DNA of 41,497 bases from JBLHLB01 sp047618505 (GTDB taxonomy: Bacteria; Planctomycetota; UBA1135; GCA-002686595). Of this stretch, positions 1 to 7,536 are shown one piece after another. Location of the stretch: the NCBI GenBank assembly GCA_047618505.1, contig JBLHLB010000007.1, positions 1 to 41,497 on the forward strand, read 5' to 3'. The position numbers and the translations under genes were made by a program. The notes beneath the pieces were generated by a model. That model worked only from the letters and a program-made list of their open reading frames with translations, did no database searches and was not told the DNA's origin. Positions within the stretch are counted from its first letter, which is position 1. The number at the start of each line of letters is the position of its first letter.

Positions 1-152
1 ACGGCGGCGGTGGACGCGGCGGTTACGGCGGCGGCGGCGGCGGCGGCGGTAGCCGTGATGGCGGCGGTAGCCGTGACACCGCCGGCGGCGGCGGTCGCGG
101 CCGTGACGGCGGCGGCGGCGGCGGTGGCTACGGCGGCCGCAGCTGGGACTGA
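1..152 (+). CDS. C-terminal Gly/Arg-rich tail of a probable RRM-type RNA-binding protein (5' partial)
   Basis: The first 150 bases read in frame from position 3 to a TGA at 150-152 and give about 49 residues that are mostly glycine, with R-G-G, S-R-D and G-Y-G-G units and the end G-G-R-S-W-D. Tails of this composition follow a single RRM domain in the small glycine-rich RNA-binding proteins of cyanobacteria and planctomycetes, where the tail is thought to be disordered and to help RNA binding. The RRM itself would lie left of the window, so the family assignment is inference from the tail alone. Runs of GGC codons, including seven consecutive glycines, make this stretch prone to replication slippage and assembly error. 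A strong terminator follows 27 bases after the stop, which supports this frame and strand. The opposite phases read as poly-Ala and are composition shadows. Confidence 0.6.
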   Translation, partial: GGGGRGGYGGGGGGGGSRDGGGSRDTAGGGGRGRDGGGGGGGYGGRSWD

Positions 153-179
153 ACCTCCCAACGCTCAAGCGTTTATGGA

Positions 180-221
180 GCGCGCCCCGTCGATCCTTGG
201 ATCAACGGGGCGCGCTTTTTT
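180..221 (+). terminator. Rho-independent terminator
   Basis: An 11-bp perfect inverted repeat (GCGCGCCCCGT at 180-190 with ACGGGGCGCGC at 205-215) has a 14-base loop and is followed at once by six T residues (216-221). This is a textbook intrinsic terminator on the plus strand and most likely ends the RNA-binding protein transcript. Confidence 0.9.
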
Positions 222-301
222 GTAGGTACCTGCGGGAGCTAGAATACGGAACGGACGCAGCTGCCCCCGCTTCCCGCAGACGGCCAGGAGAGACTCATTC
301 G

Positions 302-744
302 ATGACCACGTTGGGCACAATCATCAGCAAAGCCGCACGCCGGGAACTCTTCAGGCGCCTACGCAGTTTGACGCAAGCGTCGCAGGCTCGCTTGGGCACA
401 TTGGAGGCGCCGCGCATGCTTTGCCAGATGCAGGATCAAATCCGTATCGCCCTGGGCGATCGGGAATGCCGGCAACACAGGAGCATCTTTCGTTTTCCGC
501 CCCTGCGCTGGCTCGCCCTGCGACTTCCGATTCCGAAGGGCAAGCTGAAGACCGTGCGCGAGATGCAGGCGGCGCAACCTGCGGATTGGGAAGCGGATAT
601 GAGCTGACTAGAAGGGTTGACGGAGCGCCTCGCTGCGGCTGCAAGACGGCGCCCCACCCGCCCCTCGGCAGATTGGGCTTGAGGACCTGGGGCGTACTCA
701 CGTGGAAGCACTTCGAGCATCACCTGGCGCAGTTCGGCGCTTGA
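302..744 (+). pseudogene. DUF1569/DinB-like protein, broken by a stop codon and a frameshift
   Basis: Reading starts at ATG 302 behind an AGGAGA ribosome binding site (286-291) and gives 101 residues that match my memory of the DUF1569 family: an N-terminal helix, M-L-C-Q-M-Q-D-Q-I-R-I-A-L-G-D, then P-P-L-R-W-L and P-K-G. The frame stops at TGA 605-607, but past it the same frame still reads as a plausible helix (L-E-G-L-T-E-R-L-A-A-A). The family's C-terminal signature, H-P-P-L-G ... T-W-G-V-L-T-W-K-H-F-E-H-H-L-A-Q-F-G, then appears in the next frame and ends at 744. One nonsense change plus one single-base shift near 640-655 would explain it. Two lesions suggest a decayed gene rather than one sequencing error. 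The family is metal-enzyme-like but its function is not established. Confidence 0.65.
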
Positions 745-797
745 GTCGTCGGTTTGAAGTCTGCAAGCCGCGCCCGCGACTGCGGGTTGTGGAAACT

Positions 798-818
798 CCG
801 CCCCCCACAGGGAGGCGG
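798..818 (-). terminator. Possible hairpin terminator after the truncated EEP gene
   Basis: CCGCC (798-802) pairs with GGCGG (814-818), extended by a CCC/GGG pairing around a mismatch. The hairpin lies 3 bases past the stop of the minus-strand EEP gene. The following bases on that strand are AGTTTCC, so the U-tract is poor and the call is tentative. Confidence 0.35.
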
Positions 819-821
819 CGG

Positions 822-1523
822 TTATTGCGATCCTAGGGGGCCGCATTCGTCACCAGGTTTCGGGCCACAGTTGAAGTCGCCCAGGACAATGACGGGGATG
901 GAGCCGGGGGTTGTGGTGTCGACAAATTCGGCGAGTTCGCGCGCTTGGTCCATGCGGTGGGCGCGCAACTCCCGGGGCCCGAGGTTGCAGACCATGTATG
1001 TGTTGTAGATGTCGAGAAACTTGTCCTCGCTCAGCTCTAGGCGTGCGAAGGCAACACCCTTACCCGCCCACCAATCTCCGCCGCGCGTATAGTGGAAGAC
1101 TCCGTTCTTGCTGAAGCGCTTGAAGTAAGTCTCGCGAATCGGGAAGCGGCTGAGGATCCACAGTCCGCTGCCGACAACGCCGCTTGGATAGTCCATCGCG
1201 AAGCGCAGCCCAATATCGCGCAGGGGCTCGCGGATCAAAGAGATATCGCGGCTGACGAAGCCCTCCTGAAGACAAACAACGTCGGGGTTCAGCTCCACCA
1301 GAAGTTCGGCGATGCGGTCCATGCGTAAGCGACGATCCTCCGATAGCCAAAGCATGTCCTTGGCGTTCATCGTCACCACCGACAACTCATGTCCCTCGTC
1401 CCAGCGCACGGGCACGGAGGATTGACGCGGGCGAGCCAATGGGCCCGCGGGCTCTGTGTACCGAAAGAGACTGCAGCTGGGGAGCAGGATCGCCAGCAGA
1501 AGGAATCGAAGCACAGAGCCCAT
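822..1523 (-). CDS. Endonuclease/exonuclease/phosphatase-family lipoprotein, C-terminally truncated
   Basis: With ATG at 1523 the product is 233 residues and begins with a lipoprotein-type signal: a hydrophobic stretch (FLLLAILLPSC) ending in Cys about 16 residues in. It would therefore be anchored in the envelope. The EEP (DNase I-like) fold is recognisable from V-T-M-N-A-K near residue 53, the metal-binding Glu in D-V-V-C-L-Q-E-G, and G-D-F-N near the end. Members hydrolyse phosphodiester or phosphomonoester bonds in nucleic acids, phosphoinositides or sphingomyelin. The protein stops about 17 residues after G-D-F-N, so the last third of the domain, including the S-D-H catalytic motif, is absent. 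I found no continuation in other frames between 600 and 822. It is probably inactive or a relic, facing the broken DUF1569 gene. An upstream in-frame start at 1604 lacks a signal-like beginning and was not chosen. Confidence 0.7.
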   Translation of the reverse strand: MGSVLRFLLLAILLPSCSLFRYTEPAGPLARPRQSSVPVRWDEGHELSVVTMNAKDMLWLSEDRRLRMDRIAELLVELNPDVVCLQEGFVSRDISLIREPLRDIGLRFAMDYPSGVVGSGLWILSRFPIRETYFKRFSKNGVFHYTRGGDWWAGKGVAFARLELSEDKFLDIYNTYMVCNLGPRELRAHRMDQARELAEFVDTTTPGSIPVIVLGDFNCGPKPGDECGPLGSQ

Positions 1524-1676
1524 GGCCAGAGAAGACCCGGCAGGGAGCGACGCACTCGGTTGTGCCAATCGCCTCCTGACCCGGGCCACACGAACCCTAT
1601 GCAAAGGGCCTACGGTGAAGAAGCGCTGACACCAACCGGGCGAAGTTCCGTGCGGAGGAATCAGGCACGTTATGCA

Positions 1677-4600
1677 TCACGGCACACTGATCTCGATCGT
1701 CTCACCGGCCTTGAGTTCAAAGCGCCGTGGTGCGACGTTGGGCTTCGGCTTGGGGGCAGGATCTTCTAGCCCGCGTATCGGGAACATCTGCTCCGGTCCC
1801 ATGAGATGCCAACTGCCCGCCGGAATGCCAGTCAAGGTGCAGGACTCCCCTGCCGCTAGACTCAGTTGCACGGAGGCCCGCACACCGTCAGCGCCATCAT
1901 AATTGAAGAACAGCGGCGCGTCCGATGTGGCCCTGATCTTGACCGCCGTGGCCTCGAGTTGCAGGTCCCAGAAGTTGTCGCCCGGTCGTAGGTCCACCGG
2001 GATGGCGAAGTGCACAGCCCGTTCGCCCGGTCCAGCGATCTGCAGGATGTGTTCGCCGGGGCTGCCTGCTTTGGCGTCGAAGCTGCCGTCCTCGGCCAAG
2101 CGAAACTCCCCTGCTCGATCGGAGCTGCGACCCATGCCGTTGACCAGCGGGCGCACGAGCTTCGCGCTCCATGCGCTGAGATCCACGCCGGGGAACACCA
2201 GTTGTCCGCGCAGGGTGCAGGCGATGAAGCCAGCGCCCTGTAGATCAACCTCGGTCACCTCATCTTCATTCACCCAACAGTTCGACGGCAGCACAGCGAG
2301 CGGCGGCCTGTTCGTTGCGTTGGAGCTCCAACTGCTGGGGTCGAGCTCTTCACTATTGAGTCGCACCATCCAGGGTCCCGGCAGCAAGTGCTCGAAGACG
2401 AATTCACCGGTCTCGTCCGTCCGCACGGTTTCCGCATAGCAGTCACCGCGGGAGGCGGCCACGATGATACCGGCGGGGTCGGTGCCCTCGGGCACGCGCA
2501 CCGATCCGCGGATCGAGCCGCCGGATGACAACTCGCAGAGCTGATCCTCCAGGCCCGTGGACGGCTGAATATCAAAAGGGCCAAGCTCCAGCGGCGCATA
2601 CCCCGGCGCGACGATGCGCAGCACAAAGGAGCCTGATTTGCGCAGGCTCAGATGGAAGCGCCCCTCTTCGTCTGTCGTACCGGACTCCTCGCCACGGGAG
2701 GCGAGCCGCACAGGGAAGCCGTTAACTACAACCTCCGTTGTGGCGCTGCGCTGTAGTTGCACAGTCGCATTGGCAAGCGCCACCCCGCCTGCTTTCACGA
2801 CACCACTCACACCGGGGATCGACGTCAAGCGTATGTCCAAGGGTGAGGTCAAGCCGGAGACACTGGAGGGCGAGAGTGGGCCGATGCGCTCCTCCGCAAA
2901 TCCGGAGGCGATGACGTTCACCCAGAAGTCTTGATCTGGGATTCGCAGTTCGGTGATGCCGGACTCCCGCTCCTCCCTCGCCGAGAACTGCCCCGCTCGC
3001 TGCCCGCCTTCCAGGTCAGTGGAGACGGCGTAGTTCGCCACGGGGACGCCCGATCCGTCGACCGCCCGCACCTGGAAGGAGTTCGCCTCGCTGAAACGCA
3101 GAACAACGTCGTGATCCCCCGGCTCCACATCATCCAGGAAGATCTTATTCCAGTTGTTGCTGCCCCTTGGCTTGGCGGTCAAGTCGTGCTCCACGCTGCT
3201 CATCACAACGATGCGGAAGGTGCCGTCTTCTAGGGTGCGCCCCGTCACATTCCCACTGCGAAAGAAGGACTTGAACTTCGCGTCGATGGAGATGTAGGGC
3301 ACGGGATCACCATTGGGATCCAGCACGATGCCCTCGATCATCTCGTCATCGTCCGTGCGCGGGGCAACGATCTCAAGCCCTTCGGTTTGTTCGCCCTGGC
3401 GAACGGCGACGAGCCCGCTCTTGCCTCGGTACAGACCCTGCTCTGCATCTACATCCACGCGGATGTCCCCGGCCAGGAGACCAGAGAGTGCGAAACGACC
3501 CTCGTCGTCCGTCACGGTTCGGGCTTGCCCAAGGGATGTCGATCGATAGGAGGTCATACCGCCGCCTGCGTTAGAAGAAACCTGCGCGCCTGCGACCGAC
3601 ACATTCGCCTCGGCTAGGGGCACGCCGCGCTCGTCGACAACGCGGCCAACCAAGGAGCCCCCAGCGCGGAGCACAAGCGTGCCGCCGTCAAGCGTCTCCC
3701 CCATCACGGGCTCAAGCTCGACTTGGTCCGAGGCGAACCTGGGGTGCGCGTAACGGAAGTTGCTGCTGAAGGCATAGCGGCTAGCTTGCAAACGCAGCTG
3801 CACTCGACCATCCGCGGCACTGTGGGCTGCCACGCCTTTTGCGTGACTGTTGTGGCGCACGGCCACATCGGCGATGGGTTCGCCGGCCTCATCGACAAAG
3901 TGCATGTGCACGATCGCTTCATCGCTCGCGGCGACGACGGGACCTTGGGGCTTCGATGCAATGGGTGCACGTGCATCCACCGCCTGCGCTGCTTCCTGCG
4001 TCGCCGTTTCCGCGCTCGGCTCGAAGGCGATCGGCGTCGAAGTCACCTCCTCACGCACGACCGCCGGCTCGCCTCCCCCAAAGGACAAGCCCAGGGGTTC
4101 AAGGCCTACGAAACTGATCAGGCCAACGAAGGCAACAAGCAAAGCCGCAGCGGGCCAGGAGAATATTTTCATCAGAACAAGTGGGTAGAGGGCCGAGGTG
4201 GCTCCCACTCCAAGGACGGACTTCGACGGCAACCGCAGGAGCGGAAGCAGCGCGAGGCCCCAGGCCTGTCGGTCGCCCCCGTGGCTCGCGTCGAGGCTCT
4301 GGCGCAACTCCGTCAGCCCGCGCTCGATGCGACTCTTAACCGTCGTGACCGGCACGCCTTGTTGGCGCGCGATCTCGGCGGCGGAGTGCTCCTCGGTGAA
4401 GCGCAGCAGGATCAACTGACGCGTCTCCGCGTCGAGCTCCAGCAGTGCTTCCATGAGCAGGCGTTGGGATTCGGTGCGCTCGGTCAGAGTCGCCGCCGAC
4501 GGTAAAGCCTCAGCCTTGCTCGCAGCTTCCTCACGGGCGCTGCGATTGCCAGCCCGCCGCGAACGTTCCCGGGCAAGGTTGCCCAGGACGGTCCGAAGCC

Positions 4601-4769
4601 AGGGCTTCAGGGGCCGATCCGTCTTCGGTGGATGCCGCAGGGCCGCCAGCCAAGTCTCTTGCACAAGATCCTCAGCGGCGGATTCCCCCACGAGACTCTT
4701 GGCCAGGCGACTCGCCCAGGACGAGTGCTCCAGCAGGATTGCGGGGTCGATGGAATGGGATTGGGTCAT
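1677..4769 (-). CDS. ECF sigma-70 factor fused to a membrane anchor and a carboxypeptidase-regulatory-like ectodomain
   Basis: The product is 1030 residues. Residues 15-75 form sigma region 2 (A-A-E-D-L-V-Q-E-T-W-L-A-A-L) and 105-158 form sigma region 4 with a helix-turn-helix (H-S-A-A-E-I-A-R-Q-Q-G-V-P-V-T-T-V-K-S-R), so the N-terminus should recruit RNA polymerase to target promoters. Residues 204-222 are a single hydrophobic segment. About 800 residues follow with repeated beta-sandwich signatures of the CarboxypepD_reg/CNA-B type, such as G-R-V-V-D-E-R-G-V-P-L-A-E-A-N-V and D-E-G-R-F-A-L-S-G-L. Topology is inferred as sigma inside, beta domains outside. The chosen ATG has a GGGAGGGG ribosome binding site 7 bases upstream; an in-frame start 8 codons earlier lacks one. 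ECF factors with long C-terminal extensions are known in planctomycetes. No anti-sigma gene adjoins it, so the extension may act as the sensor or restraint. Confidence 0.85.
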   Translation of the reverse strand: MTQSHSIDPAILLEHSSWASRLAKSLVGESAAEDLVQETWLAALRHPPKTDRPLKPWLRTVLGNLARERSRRAGNRSAREEAASKAEALPSAATLTERTESQRLLMEALLELDAETRQLILLRFTEEHSAAEIARQQGVPVTTVKSRIERGLTELRQSLDASHGGDRQAWGLALLPLLRLPSKSVLGVGATSALYPLVLMKIFSWPAAALLVAFVGLISFVGLEPLGLSFGGGEPAVVREEVTSTPIAFEPSAETATQEAAQAVDARAPIASKPQGPVVAASDEAIVHMHFVDEAGEPIADVAVRHNSHAKGVAAHSAADGRVQLRLQASRYAFSSNFRYAHPRFASDQVELEPVMGETLDGGTLVLRAGGSLVGRVVDERGVPLAEANVSVAGAQVSSNAGGGMTSYRSTSLGQARTVTDDEGRFALSGLLAGDIRVDVDAEQGLYRGKSGLVAVRQGEQTEGLEIVAPRTDDDEMIEGIVLDPNGDPVPYISIDAKFKSFFRSGNVTGRTLEDGTFRIVVMSSVEHDLTAKPRGSNNWNKIFLDDVEPGDHDVVLRFSEANSFQVRAVDGSGVPVANYAVSTDLEGGQRAGQFSAREERESGITELRIPDQDFWVNVIASGFAEERIGPLSPSSVSGLTSPLDIRLTSIPGVSGVVKAGGVALANATVQLQRSATTEVVVNGFPVRLASRGEESGTTDEEGRFHLSLRKSGSFVLRIVAPGYAPLELGPFDIQPSTGLEDQLCELSSGGSIRGSVRVPEGTDPAGIIVAASRGDCYAETVRTDETGEFVFEHLLPGPWMVRLNSEELDPSSWSSNATNRPPLAVLPSNCWVNEDEVTEVDLQGAGFIACTLRGQLVFPGVDLSAWSAKLVRPLVNGMGRSSDRAGEFRLAEDGSFDAKAGSPGEHILQIAGPGERAVHFAIPVDLRPGDNFWDLQLEATAVKIRATSDAPLFFNYDGADGVRASVQLSLAAGESCTLTGIPAGSWHLMGPEQMFPIRGLEDPAPKPKPNVAPRRFELKAGETIEISVP

Positions 4770-4842
4770 GGAACTACCCCTCCCATGCAGCACTCCCCAG
4801 ATCGACGACGGAATCTGTTGGTTTTCTCATTGGGCCCTCTCG

Positions 4843-4883
4843 GGACCCCAAGGCTAACGGACAGGGCTACGAAAGTGGGGTCC
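4843..4883. repeat. Inverted repeat between the sigma-factor and nucleotidyltransferase genes
   Basis: GGACCCC (4843-4849) and GGGGTCC (4877-4883) form a perfect 7-bp inverted repeat around 27 bases. It lies 15 bases past the stop of the nucleotidyltransferase gene and 74 bases before the sigma-factor start. It could be a weak transcript end for the thrS operon or an operator for the sigma gene. There is no U-tract. Confidence 0.35.
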
Positions 4884-4897
4884 AGCGGTAAATGACG

Positions 4898-5386
4898 CTA
4901 GGAATCGCGTTCCGCCAAAGTGCGACGGTAGAGAGGCAACACCGCCAAGTCCTTCTCGCGCCCGACCCGTTCCTTGATCTCGATGAGCGCCGCCAGGTCG
5001 AGGACTTGGATCCCAGTCCTCTCGTCCAACTCAATCCGGATCGAACGCTCCAATAATTCGCTGTGCCCCCATCCAGTTGCAACTCGTCCCAGTAGGTCAA
5101 GCGGCCCCAAGCTCGTCATCATGAGAATGGCGCCGTGGGCTTCGAGATCCAAACGGGTGGCCCGCAGGGTCTTCCCGGGCAAGTGCTGCCGAAGACAAGC
5201 GTCTAGTTCATCGAGAACGCCCAGGGCACGCTCAAGGTTCTGCGCTTCCGGATCTAGTACCAAGTCCAAGTCATAGGTCTGCGCCGTCACGCCCTGAAGC
5301 GCTGCGCCGACACCACCGATCACAACAAAGCGTACTTCTGCCTTTAGAAAGCTCCTTAGCAGTCCTTCGAAGTCAGCGGGATTCAT
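4898..5386 (-). CDS. Nucleotidyltransferase-fold protein, second gene of a two-gene module
   Basis: Starting at ATG 5386 the product is 162 residues. Near the N-terminus it has the minimal nucleotidyltransferase core: F-V-V-I-G-G-V-G-A-A-L-Q-G-V-T followed by T-Y-D-L-D-L-V, the G-G ... T-x-D-x-D pattern that holds the metal-binding aspartates. The rest is helical and ends in a charged segment (E-I-K-E-R-V-G-R-E-K-D). Related proteins (AbiEii/MNT-like) transfer nucleotides to proteins or tRNA, often as toxins or antitoxins, but this subgroup is uncharacterised as far as I know. The start overlaps the preceding small ORF by 14 bases, which implies translational coupling. An in-frame start at 5419 would add 11 residues ahead of the conserved region and is less likely. 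Substrate and biological role cannot be told from the sequence. Confidence 0.7.
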   Translation of the reverse strand: MNPADFEGLLRSFLKAEVRFVVIGGVGAALQGVTAQTYDLDLVLDPEAQNLERALGVLDELDACLRQHLPGKTLRATRLDLEAHGAILMMTSLGPLDLLGRVATGWGHSELLERSIRIELDERTGIQVLDLAALIEIKERVGREKDLAVLPLYRRTLAERDS

Positions 5387-5609
5387 TGAAAGCACGGATC
5401 CGGGCGACGGCGTTGACATTCCGTTGCAGAGTCGCGAGGCGTTCGGCGGGGCTCAGCGAGAGCATCCAGCGCACCAGGGTCACATCGACGCCGTCGTCGA
5501 TGTCTGCTTTCGATTCCGCACAGCCAAGCTCCACTCCCCGGCCGGATTGAACCGGCCGGGGAGTGTTGGAATCCTCTGTCGGATTCGAACTGTCCTGGGT
5601 GTGCGCCAC
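5373..5609 (-). CDS. Small conserved protein paired with the nucleotidyltransferase
   Basis: A 78-residue ORF begins with GTG at 5609, nine bases after the thrS stop, with GAGGG at a good ribosome-binding distance, so it appears to belong to the thrS transcript. Its C-terminal half (D-V-T-L-V-R-W-M-L-S-L-S-P-A-E-R-L-A-T-L-Q) is a helical pattern I have seen repeatedly in short planctomycete ORFs placed directly before nucleotidyltransferase genes. The N-terminal 30 residues are low in conserved character and include a perfect 14-bp DNA inverted repeat (5532-5565). Translation might therefore begin later, for example at GTG 5534, which would give 53 residues. By analogy with other ORF/nucleotidyltransferase pairs it may bind or neutralise its partner; this is inference. 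Confidence 0.6.
   Translation of the reverse strand: MAHTQDSSNPTEDSNTPRPVQSGRGVELGCAESKADIDDGVDVTLVRWMLSLSPAERLATLQRNVNAVARIRAFNESR
5532..5565. repeat. Perfect 14-bp inverted repeat inside the small ORF, possible thrS terminator or attenuator
   Basis: CACTCCCCGGCCGG (5532-5545) and CCGGCCGGGGAGTG (5552-5565) are perfectly complementary around the loop ATTGAA. In RNA this is a very stable hairpin 54 bases beyond the thrS stop. No T-run follows on either strand, so it is not a canonical intrinsic terminator. It could attenuate read-through from thrS into the nucleotidyltransferase module, protect the thrS 3' end, or mark the true 5' boundary of the small gene. Confidence 0.6.
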
Positions 5610-5618
5610 AGCTTGCCC

Positions 5619-7403
5619 TCAGTCGTCCAGGGTCAAGCTGCGCGACGAGACCAAGCGCTCCACTCGCGCCATGAAGTCCTCGGCGGAAACGGTGACCTGC
5701 TCCTGCAGGCCGCGTTGGCGAATTGTGACGGTGCCGTCGGCGGCTTCCTTCTCGCCGAGGATCAAGAGGAACGGGATCTTGTCCTTGGTTCCCTGCTTGA
5801 TCTTCTTGTTCATGTGGGACGGCTCGTCGTGGCATTCCACGCGCATGCCGGCCTTGCGGAAACGCGTAGCCAGATCGCGGGCATAGTCCGCGTGCTCCTC
5901 ACGAATCGGAATCAAGGACACCTGCTTGGGCGCCAACCACACGGGGAAGCGACCACCGAAGTGTTCGATCAACACCCCGGTGAAGCGCTCGAAGGATCCC
6001 AACACGGCGCGGTGCACCATGATTGGACGCTTCTGTTGGCCGTCGGAATCGGTGTAGTTGAGGTCGAAGCGCTCCGGCAAATTGAAGTCGCATTGGACTG
6101 TCGAGGTCTGCCATTCGCGGCCCAGGGCGTCCTTCATCTTGAAGTCGATCTTGGGGCCATAGAAAGCGCCGCCACCTTCGTCGAGTTCCAGGGGAATGCC
6201 GGCGAGCTCGGCGCCCTCTTCCAAGGCGGCCGTGGCGCGCACCCAGATATCGTCTTCGCCGATGGTCTTCTCCGCCGGTCGCGTGGCGAGGTAGGCCGTG
6301 TACTCGAATCCGAAGGTCGTCAGGGTGTGGCGCACAAGATCGAGCACGCCTGCGATCTCCTGTGCCAATTGCTCCGGCGTGCAGAAGATGTGACTGTCGT
6401 CCTGGGTGAAGCCGCGCACGCGCATCATGCCGTGCACGACGCCGGACTTCTCGTAGCGGTAGACCGTGCCGAGTTCCGCCCAGCGCAGGGGCAACTCGCG
6501 ATAGCTACGCCCACGGTTCGCGTAGATCAACGCATGCCCGGGGCAGTTCATGGGCTTGACGCGATAGGGCAGACCGTCGAGGTCCATGGGGGCATACATC
6601 ATGTCCCCGTAGTTCTCCAGGTGGCCCGAGACGGCAAAGAGGGCTTCTCGTGAGATGTGCGGCGTGTAGAGCGGCTCGTAGCCGCGCGCCTCGTGTTCCT
6701 GCCACCAGAACTTCTCGATCTCGCGGCGGACACTTCCCAGAGCGGGGTGCCAGAACACGAAGCCGGCACCCGCTTCCGCATGGGTGCTGAAGAGATCTAG
6801 TTCGGTGCCGAGCTTGCGGTGGTCTCGCAGTTTGACCTCCTCGAGCCACTCGAGGTGCGCGGCCAGATCATCCTTGGTCCAAAAGGCCGTGCCATAAATG
6901 CGCTGCAGCATCGGACGCTTCTCGTCCCCACGCCAATAGGCGCCGGCCACGCTCTGCAATTTAAAGGCGAAGTTGCGGTCCAAACGATCGATGTGGGGTC
7001 CTTCGCAAAGGTCCTCCCAATCGCCGTGGCGATACATTGTGATCGTCTCCCCTTCGGGGATCAGGTGCACGGCTTCGACCTTGAAGTCCTGGTCCTTCGC
7101 GGACAAGCGCTCCTTGGCCTCATCGCGGGTCGTCTCGATGCAGGTGAACTCCGGCGACTTCTTCGCGATCTTGCGCATCTCCTTTTCGATGCGCTTCAGG
7201 TCCTTGGCCTCGAGGGGCTCGGGCAACTGAAAGTCGTAGTAGAAGCCGTGCTCGATCGAGGGACCGAAGCCGAACTTCACACCGGGGTACAGGCTTTCCA
7301 CTGCGGAGGCCATCAGGTGGCTCACGGAGTGGCGCAGGGTCGAGAGGGGGTACGGCTCTTCGACGGGGGCAGCCTTCTGGGCTACGTCCTGGGGTTGGCA
7401 CAT
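5619..7403 (-). CDS. thrS: Threonyl-tRNA synthetase lacking the N-terminal TGS domain
   Basis: This cytoplasmic enzyme charges tRNA-Thr with threonine. The product is 594 residues. The editing (SAD) domain is present with its H-x-x-x-H (residues 25-29) and the later C-x-x-x-H in D-L-C-E-G-P-H. The class II core shows M-N-C-P-G-H, the motif 2 region R-V-R-G-F-T-Q-D-D-S-H-I-F, and M-V-H-R-A-V-L-G-S, which supply the Cys, His and His zinc ligands that select threonine. A normal anticodon-binding domain (V-W-L-A-P-K-Q-V ... H-M-N-K-K-I-K) ends the protein. The usual first 60-odd residues (TGS/N1 domain) are missing: upstream the frame stays open but reads as Pro/Ser-rich sequence with no TGS character. 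ATG 7403 was chosen because it sits just before the editing domain. A GTG-started small ORF follows after nine bases, and a 523-base region without genes precedes it. Confidence 0.95.
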   Translation of the reverse strand: MCQPQDVAQKAAPVEEPYPLSTLRHSVSHLMASAVESLYPGVKFGFGPSIEHGFYYDFQLPEPLEAKDLKRIEKEMRKIAKKSPEFTCIETTRDEAKERLSAKDQDFKVEAVHLIPEGETITMYRHGDWEDLCEGPHIDRLDRNFAFKLQSVAGAYWRGDEKRPMLQRIYGTAFWTKDDLAAHLEWLEEVKLRDHRKLGTELDLFSTHAEAGAGFVFWHPALGSVRREIEKFWWQEHEARGYEPLYTPHISREALFAVSGHLENYGDMMYAPMDLDGLPYRVKPMNCPGHALIYANRGRSYRELPLRWAELGTVYRYEKSGVVHGMMRVRGFTQDDSHIFCTPEQLAQEIAGVLDLVRHTLTTFGFEYTAYLATRPAEKTIGEDDIWVRATAALEEGAELAGIPLELDEGGGAFYGPKIDFKMKDALGREWQTSTVQCDFNLPERFDLNYTDSDGQQKRPIMVHRAVLGSFERFTGVLIEHFGGRFPVWLAPKQVSLIPIREEHADYARDLATRFRKAGMRVECHDEPSHMNKKIKQGTKDKIPFLLILGEKEAADGTVTIRQRGLQEQVTVSAEDFMARVERLVSSRSLTLDD

Positions 7404-7500
7404 TGTCTTTCGGGGAAAGGTACACCCAGCGTGCCGACCTGGCCCGTGGGATTCGCTAACCGTCCCCTGCGCGGTTTGCGAGGAGGGAGGATAGCGGGCA

Positions 7501-7536
7501 GCCCGTTCTAGGTGGCTTGGAAAGCCTGGGACGGGC
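7501..7536 (-). promoter_or_regulatory. thrS: Hairpin in the thrS leader
   Basis: GCCCGT (7501-7506) pairs with ACGGGC (7531-7536), and inside it GGCTT pairs with AAGCC around a GGA loop. It lies about 100 bases before the thrS start and could be part of a regulatory leader, as thrS genes are often controlled by leader RNA. The role is inferred from position only. Confidence 0.35.

Noticed and set aside
1..152. CRISPR or satellite array at the left edge
   Set aside because: The repetition is codon-level Gly/Arg coding sequence with no constant repeat/spacer structure.
10..225. Poly-Ala open frame at the window start
   Set aside because: It is the out-of-phase reading of GGC repeats; the Gly-rich frame ends in a sensible C-terminus ahead of a terminator.
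5568..5600. tRNA 3'-end-like sequence on the minus strand (GTTCGAATCC, then 12 bases and TCCA)
   Set aside because: The T-loop word, acceptor length and CCA look right, but the T-stem does not pair, and no matching 5' acceptor or anticodon arm lies within 100 bases. It is at best a remnant and is also read as coding sequence.
5424..6653. 409-residue open frame on the plus strand antisense to thrS
   Set aside because: thrS is unambiguous on the other strand, and the antisense translation is His/Val/Leu-rich with no family signature.
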